The position numbers and the translations under genes were made by a program. Shown here piece after piece: positions 59,393 to 64,000 of a stretch of 64,000 bases of DNA. The notes under the pieces were generated by a model. That model did not search any database, was not told the DNA's origin, and saw nothing but the letters and a program-made list of their open reading frames with translations. Every line of letters begins with the position of its first letter. The stretch's first letter is position 1. Location: positions 235,835,530-235,899,529 of the forward strand of contig OY821520.1 in the NCBI GenBank assembly GCA_963682025.1, given 5' to 3'. This DNA is from Cordilura impudica (lineage: Eukaryota > Arthropoda > Insecta > Diptera > Scathophagidae).

Positions 59393-60187
59393 AAAATTAT
59401 AGTCGGTCTAGACCGACTATACGATACCCTATACCATGCGTTTAGGGACCCTATCTCTCAGGCCCAACTAACTGGATATAGAAAATAAGCATAAACCAAA
59501 TTTGAGTGGTATTTTTATTAATTTTTTCGGCTGCAGATATGAAAAAGTTCATATCGGGTGCTATATTTATATGGGGACTAGGTCGAAAAATGGACCGATC
59601 CTGACTATGTTTGGTAAAGTCACTTATATTTTGAAAAACTATAAACAAACCAAATTTGAGAAAAATCTGTGCAATATTTTTGTTTTTTGATAGATTTAAG
59701 TGAAGATCGGGAAGCAGCTCTATATGGGGCCTATGACTAAGAGTTGTCCAATAGGGATCATTTTTGGACTACTGATTAATGGATGTAATATCTACATACA
59801 AACCCAATTTGACTAAGATTTGTATGATAATTTGGATCTTATGGCAATATATGTTGATTTCATAGGGGTGATTTGTATGGGGGCTAGGTCTAAACATGGA
59901 CCGATTCTCACCAATTTCAATAGCGTTCATCCCATGGCCGATAAAAGATCAAATACCAAATTTCGTCAAAATATGTTCATATTTGCGACCTGCAGTTTGA
60001 TTACAAGCTTTACATGGACACACAGACGGACGGACGGACGGACGGACATCGCTAAATCGAATCAGATAGTGATTCTGATTCGATCGGTATAATTAAAGAT
60101 GGGTGTAGGTTAAATATTTTTGGTTGTTACAAACAGCAGCACAAAGTCATTATACCCAAACCACATAGTGGTATAGGGTATAAAAAG
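59393..60187 (-). mobile_element. DINE-like element, palindrome subfamily, longer copy
   Basis: It begins CAAGTAAGAAAATTATAGTC with the same perfect 22 bp palindrome as 27089. It ends CCACATAGTGGTATAGGGTATAAAA. The middle includes (GGAC)n and TCGAATCAGA..TCTGATTCGA arms. About 235 bp longer than the copy at 27089-27648, with which it aligns at both ends. Confidence 0.75.
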
Positions 60188-60194
60188 TAATATC

Positions 60195-60660
60195 CTTGTA
60201 CCGATTAAACTTTAAAAATCACAGCCCATGAAATTAATTACATAAGATGTCATATGAGTTCTAAATTTAAGCCCATACACATAACGAACTATCCTATTAA
60301 AACAATGTTTGAGTCTCAAAATATTCTGCTGGGAAATCCCACTATAAATCTCCATACCATACAAAAAAGTTGGTAGGCATGTAGAAAGAACCAATCGTTT
60401 TCTAACCTCCATGGGTAGATAACACCCCAAAGTATAAAACCTCCTCAATATAAAAGAGATGGTGGCAACAATATGATTTATATGAAAACCAAAACTTAAA
60501 TCTCGATCTAAGTACAATCCAAGCGTTCTATGATAAGAGACGAAATTCAATTGGTTCATTTCCTAAACACAGATCAATACTAGAACAGGAACTATGTGAA
60601 AAAGACATAGTCCTAGTCTTTGATGGGTTAAGTTTCAAAAAATTGTCGTTAGACCATTCC
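60195..60660 (-). pseudogene. Non-LTR reverse transcriptase fragment, C-terminal half
   Basis: Minus-strand frames give NDNFLKLNPSKTRTMSF, then after a shift LGLYLDRDLSFGFHINHI, RRFYTLGCYLPMEVRKRL and FNRIVRYVYGLK. These are the RT thumb and post-RT blocks of an insect non-LTR element of a type different from the jockeys at 39.8-48.4 kb. The shift lies around 60540. It is cut by the DINE-like element at its downstream end (60187). Confidence 0.6.
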
Positions 60661-60790
60661 AAAATACTTTGAAGAAACCTATTTTTTATAAAAAGTAATT
60701 TTTCTATAAAAAGTAAATTTTCTTAAAAAAGTACAGTGCTTTAAAAAATAATATTTTTAAAGATAAAAGTACCTGGTTTAAAAATGTACC
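60660..60790. repeat. CTTAAAAAAGTAC-type minisatellite patch
   Basis: It has several units of the family seen at 9480-11640, adjoining the RT fragment. Confidence 0.6.
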
Positions 60791-61002
60791 TACAGTGCCA
60801 GTCAAAAAACAAAAATAATAAATAATGATATTTTTTCATTCGGATACAAAAAAAAAATTAATGCGAATTATTATTTGGATATAGGTAGCTATGCGATACC
60901 TTTATACTAAGAATATTCTCTCTGAGAGTACTTATTTTTTCAAAAAAAAAAATATTAACGGTTGTTTACTCATGATCAATCTTTAAAAAAAACAACTAAC
61001 AG

Positions 61003-61290
61003 TGTTATATTCGGCTGTGCCGAGTCTTTGATACCCTCCACCCATGTTCTAAGCAGAATGTCATAACGAGGTTGTTAACACTTAAAGATAAAAAGGCCAG
61101 ATTTAAAATTATATCGGCTAGATAAACAAAAATTTTAGGACAATACCAGATCGCCTTCTCCATTTATAAGAATCGAGAATATACATACATGTATATAGTT
61201 TATGGGGTCTGCGGAATTTATTTCGATGAGATATAAACGGATTGACAAACTGATATATAACCTCTGCGCAGTGGTGTGGAGGGTATGAAA
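61003..61290 (-). mobile_element. Short DINE-like element, both termini present
   Basis: It begins AACTAACAGTGTTATATTCGG with the TTCGGCTGTGCCGA palindrome and GATACCCTCCACCC. It ends CTCTGCGCAGTGGTGTGGAG and GGGTATG. The interior is strongly deleted, to under 300 bp. Confidence 0.65.
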
Positions 61291-61484
61291 AAGGCCCAAT
61301 GGAAAATGATGAAACTACTTTTTTAAGAAAAGTCACATTTTCGTACTTTTTGTACGATAAAAAGTGTGCTTTTTTCAAAAGAGGGTAACTTTTTAAAAAA
61401 GTGTACTTTTTGTTTGACTTCTTTTGGGATTATATATTTTCTTTCATATTCGCGATTTTTTTTTATTATATCGTGATAACGATA

Positions 61485-61967
61485 AAAAAAAAATACGTGG
61501 CAATACTACTTACATAGCTCATGGTAGTTGTGTTTGTTGGTATGGTTAATATATTTGCATCATTTTTGTGTGACTTTTGTAACTGTGAATGTTGCTGTAG
61601 AACAATTATGTTCAACCACTAAAATACTACAAGAAACACACTGGGTTTTTTGTTTATTATAGAGGTGTCTACAAATTTAAGGTCATATATCAGCACAATG
61701 CCGCCCGATTAACCCCATTTTAAATACCAACCTGCTGCAAATAATGGCAAATAATATTATCGTAACTTTTCTCAGGTAAATGGTTTATTTTGTGAATGAT
61801 CGTGTTTTCAACAGACAGACGGACGGACAGCGCTAGATTGACTTCTCCTTTTATAAGAATCAAGAATATATTTTATTTATGGGTTCTCCGAAATTTATTT
61901 CGATGAGTTACAAACGGATTGATAAACTGATATATACCCTCTGCACAGTGGTGTGAAGGGTATAAAA
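61485..61967 (-). mobile_element. DINE-like element, 5' half
   Basis: On the minus strand it shares TTATACCCTTCAC, CGGAGAACCCATAAA, GTCCGTCTGTCTGTTG and the GGTATTT..TAAATC region with the copies at 12620, 16433 and 21838. It stops at CGTTATCACG, exactly where those copies begin their minisatellite core. Confidence 0.6.
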
Positions 61968-62214
61968 AGAAAAAAAAAACAATGCTCATGATCTTTTCTT
62001 TGAATTGTTTGAGTTAGTTGATTAAGCATGAATTGAAGTAATAGACAGAAGGATGATGAAGATGAACAAGACGTGTTGTTCGAAAGTGGCTTATTATTTT
62101 CTTTAAATTGTAAATTTAATTGAGTTGCTGACGAATTTAAATTATCGATGAATAGTTTTGCTGATGAAGCCGGTTTGCCAAACATGTTGTGGTACAAAGT
62201 GCGCAGGAACCCAG

Positions 62215-62870
62215 TATTACTTTAAAAAGTACTTTTTTTTTTAAATAACTTTATGAAAAAAATTCCTTTTTGAATAAACTTCCTTTTCCGCTTCAAAAGA
62301 AGTTCATTTTATAGAAAAGCAACTTTTATAAAAAAGTACCTTTCCGAAAAAGCATTTTTTTTTAAATACCTTCTTCAAAAAGTAATTTTTTGAATATCGA
62401 ACCTTTTTGAAAAAAGCATATCTTCGAAAAAAGTTCTTTCTTTTGAAAGATACTTTTTTGAAAAATATACTTTATTTAAAAAAAAAATACACTTTATTTT
62501 AAAAAGTACTTTTTTAAAAAATAACTTTTTGAAAAAAATTCCTTTTTGAATAAAGTTCCTTTTGAAAAAGTACCGCTTCAAAAGAAGTTCATTTTATAGA
62601 AAAGCACCTTTTATAAAAAAGTACCTTTCCGAAAAAGCATTTTTTTTAAAGTATTGTCTTCAAAAAGTACTTTTTTGAATATCGAACCTTTTTGAAAAAA
62701 GTATATCTTCGAAAAAAAGTTCTTTCTTTTGAAAGATACTTTTTTGAAAAATGTACTTTTTTGAAAATAGTTTTTTTTTTGAATAAAGTTCCTTTGTTAA
62801 AAAAGTTTTTCTTTGAAAAGTGCCTCTTCGAAAAAAGTTTATTTAAAAAAAAATACCTCTCCAAAAATTA
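62215..62870. repeat. Minisatellite with an internal approximately 300 bp duplication
   Basis: AAAAAGTAC/TTTTTTGAAA units are arranged so that about 62270-62470 and about 62575-62760 repeat block for block (CTTCAAAAGAAGTTCATTTT, GAATATCGAACCTTTTTG). It lies about 140 bp from the Sep1 exon at 63007. Lys/Phe-rich frames are repeat shadows. Confidence 0.8.
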
Positions 62871-63006
62871 CACTAAATAAGTTATTTATCTAATAAATAA
62901 GAAGTTCTTAAGGATAAATGTTTAATAATTAAGAAAAAATACTAATTTTTAATTCTTTTCTTTCTTTTTTATTTAAAAAAAAAAAAACTTTTTTTTCAAA
63001 ACTTAC

Positions 63007-63458
63007 CCATGACCAAATGGTGATATAAAATAGAAACAACAATGTATGCGATTGTCCACAATGTTGCGACGATTCAAACCACTTTCATCGCGTAAAAATC
63101 GTTCATACTGTTCATCAATATATTCCAATATGGCACTAAAACTATCACCATTATCGATGGCATCACCAAAACCAGGAGTATCAACCACCGTCAAACGTAA
63201 TTTTACACCACGTTCTTCAATCTCCACCGTGGAGGCTTCGAGTTTAACAGTTTGTTTTTGTTTTTCTATAGCATCGGGTATGACACGTTCTGGATAGAGA
63301 TCTGTTAGGAAAAGACTATTGACCAGGGTCGATTTGCCGAGACCCGATTCGCCCACAACCATAAGAGTGAATTCAAAACCTTTTTTTACCGACTTGCGAT
63401 GCACTTGATTGGGCAGATTGGCAAAACCCACATAACCAGGCGTTTCAATACTGGAAAA
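63007..63458 (-). CDS. Sep1: Septin 1, GTP-binding exon (upstream coding exon)
   Basis: This exon encodes the N-terminal half of the septin GTPase domain. Septins bind GTP and assemble into hetero-oligomeric filaments at the cell cortex and cleavage furrow. Visible motifs are the P-loop GESGLGKST and the switch-II motif DTPG. The sequence matches my memory of Drosophila Septin-1 almost residue for residue. On the minus strand the exon follows a pyrimidine-rich acceptor (TTTCTTTGCAG) and ends at a GTAAGT donor (63001-63006), leaving two bases of a Gly codon. It opens in frame at FSSIET. Fly Sep1 has about six residues before this point, so a short first coding exon is missing and probably lies beyond 64000. 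The next exon is 10.6 kb away, across transposon-filled intron. Family and exon limits are secure; the true start is not visible. Confidence 0.95.
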
Positions 63459-63464
63459 CTGCAA

Positions 63465-64000
63465 AGAAAAAAAGAAATAAAAAGAAAATGAACCAAAATT
63501 TTAGTTATGAATGAAGCAAGTGAAGAAAGATAAAGAACAAAATCAAAATACAAGCGTTTTTATTAACAGATTACTAACTTCATGTCTATGTAGTGTTTTT
63601 TGTGTTTTTAATTTCTCTACGGAAATGCAGGTGATGGTATTATGGTAACACCCTCCCCCTTTATTCTGCTGAGTACATTATAATAACATTTGCTGTCTAT
63701 ACTGTGTATAAAAGAAACGTGAGCCCACTTCAAATATAAATGATATTCGTATGCATGTGGTTTGTGGCTTTTGTGGCCACAAGAGGCACCAGGTATTTAC
63801 ATGTACTTACGCAGTGAAAGGTGTTTGGACTTAAAGAAAGATAACGTAAGCGGAAAACAGAAAAACAGAAGAAAAAATAACGTTCTACAGACAAATTAAT
63901 GACTTTTTCTGTTTCTGTTTTTGTTTTGTATTCTGTGGAAAGGAACGTGCTGTTTGTGTCAAGCAAATAAAAGAAGAGGGTTTATGAGGCATTATTGAGG
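63465..64000 (-). other. Sep1 upstream intron, possible non-coding exon end
   Basis: No ATG exon able to supply the missing Sep1 N-terminus was found. A good donor, GTAAGT, lies at 63805-63810 on the minus strand after CACTGC. It could end a 5' UTR exon, since the frame upstream has no usable ATG. Low confidence. Confidence 0.3.

Noticed and set aside
63730..63966. First coding exon of Sep1
   Set aside because: The frame has a good donor and joins in phase, but has no ATG and no resemblance to the short Sep1 N-terminus.

Overview
The window is AT-rich nuclear DNA of a brachyceran fly, most likely a calyptrate (blowfly or house-fly type; inference). Two host genes are recognisable, both on the minus strand. 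One is the first coding exon of phosphorylase kinase gamma (PhKgamma, 31556-31647). The other is three coding exons of Septin 1 (Sep1): 63007-63458, 52004-52369 and 51656-51911. Exon boundaries rest on GT/AG sites and matching codon phases. The first few Sep1 codons and all later PhKgamma exons are outside the window or not visible.

Everything else is repeat. Positions 1-31555 look like the 5'-most intron of PhKgamma, more than 31 kb long. It holds DINE-1/INE-1-like (Helentron-type) elements, AT-rich minisatellites, a mariner-like element (4004-7552) invaded by other repeats, and non-LTR retrotransposon fragments. Positions 32-51.6 kb are intergenic. They hold a decayed CR1-like retrotransposon whose first part encodes a PHD-like finger, a 2.9 kb DINE-like element, and an approximately 11.15 kb nested DNA transposon (38975-50129). 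That transposon has 26 bp terminal inverted repeats, an ATAT target duplication, clustered subterminal motifs and a spliced transposase-like gene. Two jockey-type retrotransposons, each carrying a MITE, have inserted into it. A broken MADF-domain fragment lies just outside its right end.

The 10.6 kb Sep1 intron (52370-63006) carries a 102 bp tandem repeat, a hAT-like element containing a Tc1-like transposon, a Penelope-like element with a GIY-YIG domain and a hammerhead ribozyme motif, further DINE-like copies and more minisatellite.

The two most interesting items are the nested 11 kb transposon and the Penelope element with its hammerhead fold. Nothing prokaryotic, no CRISPR array, and no rRNA or tRNA gene was seen. 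Family names come from recognised motifs and were not checked against any database.
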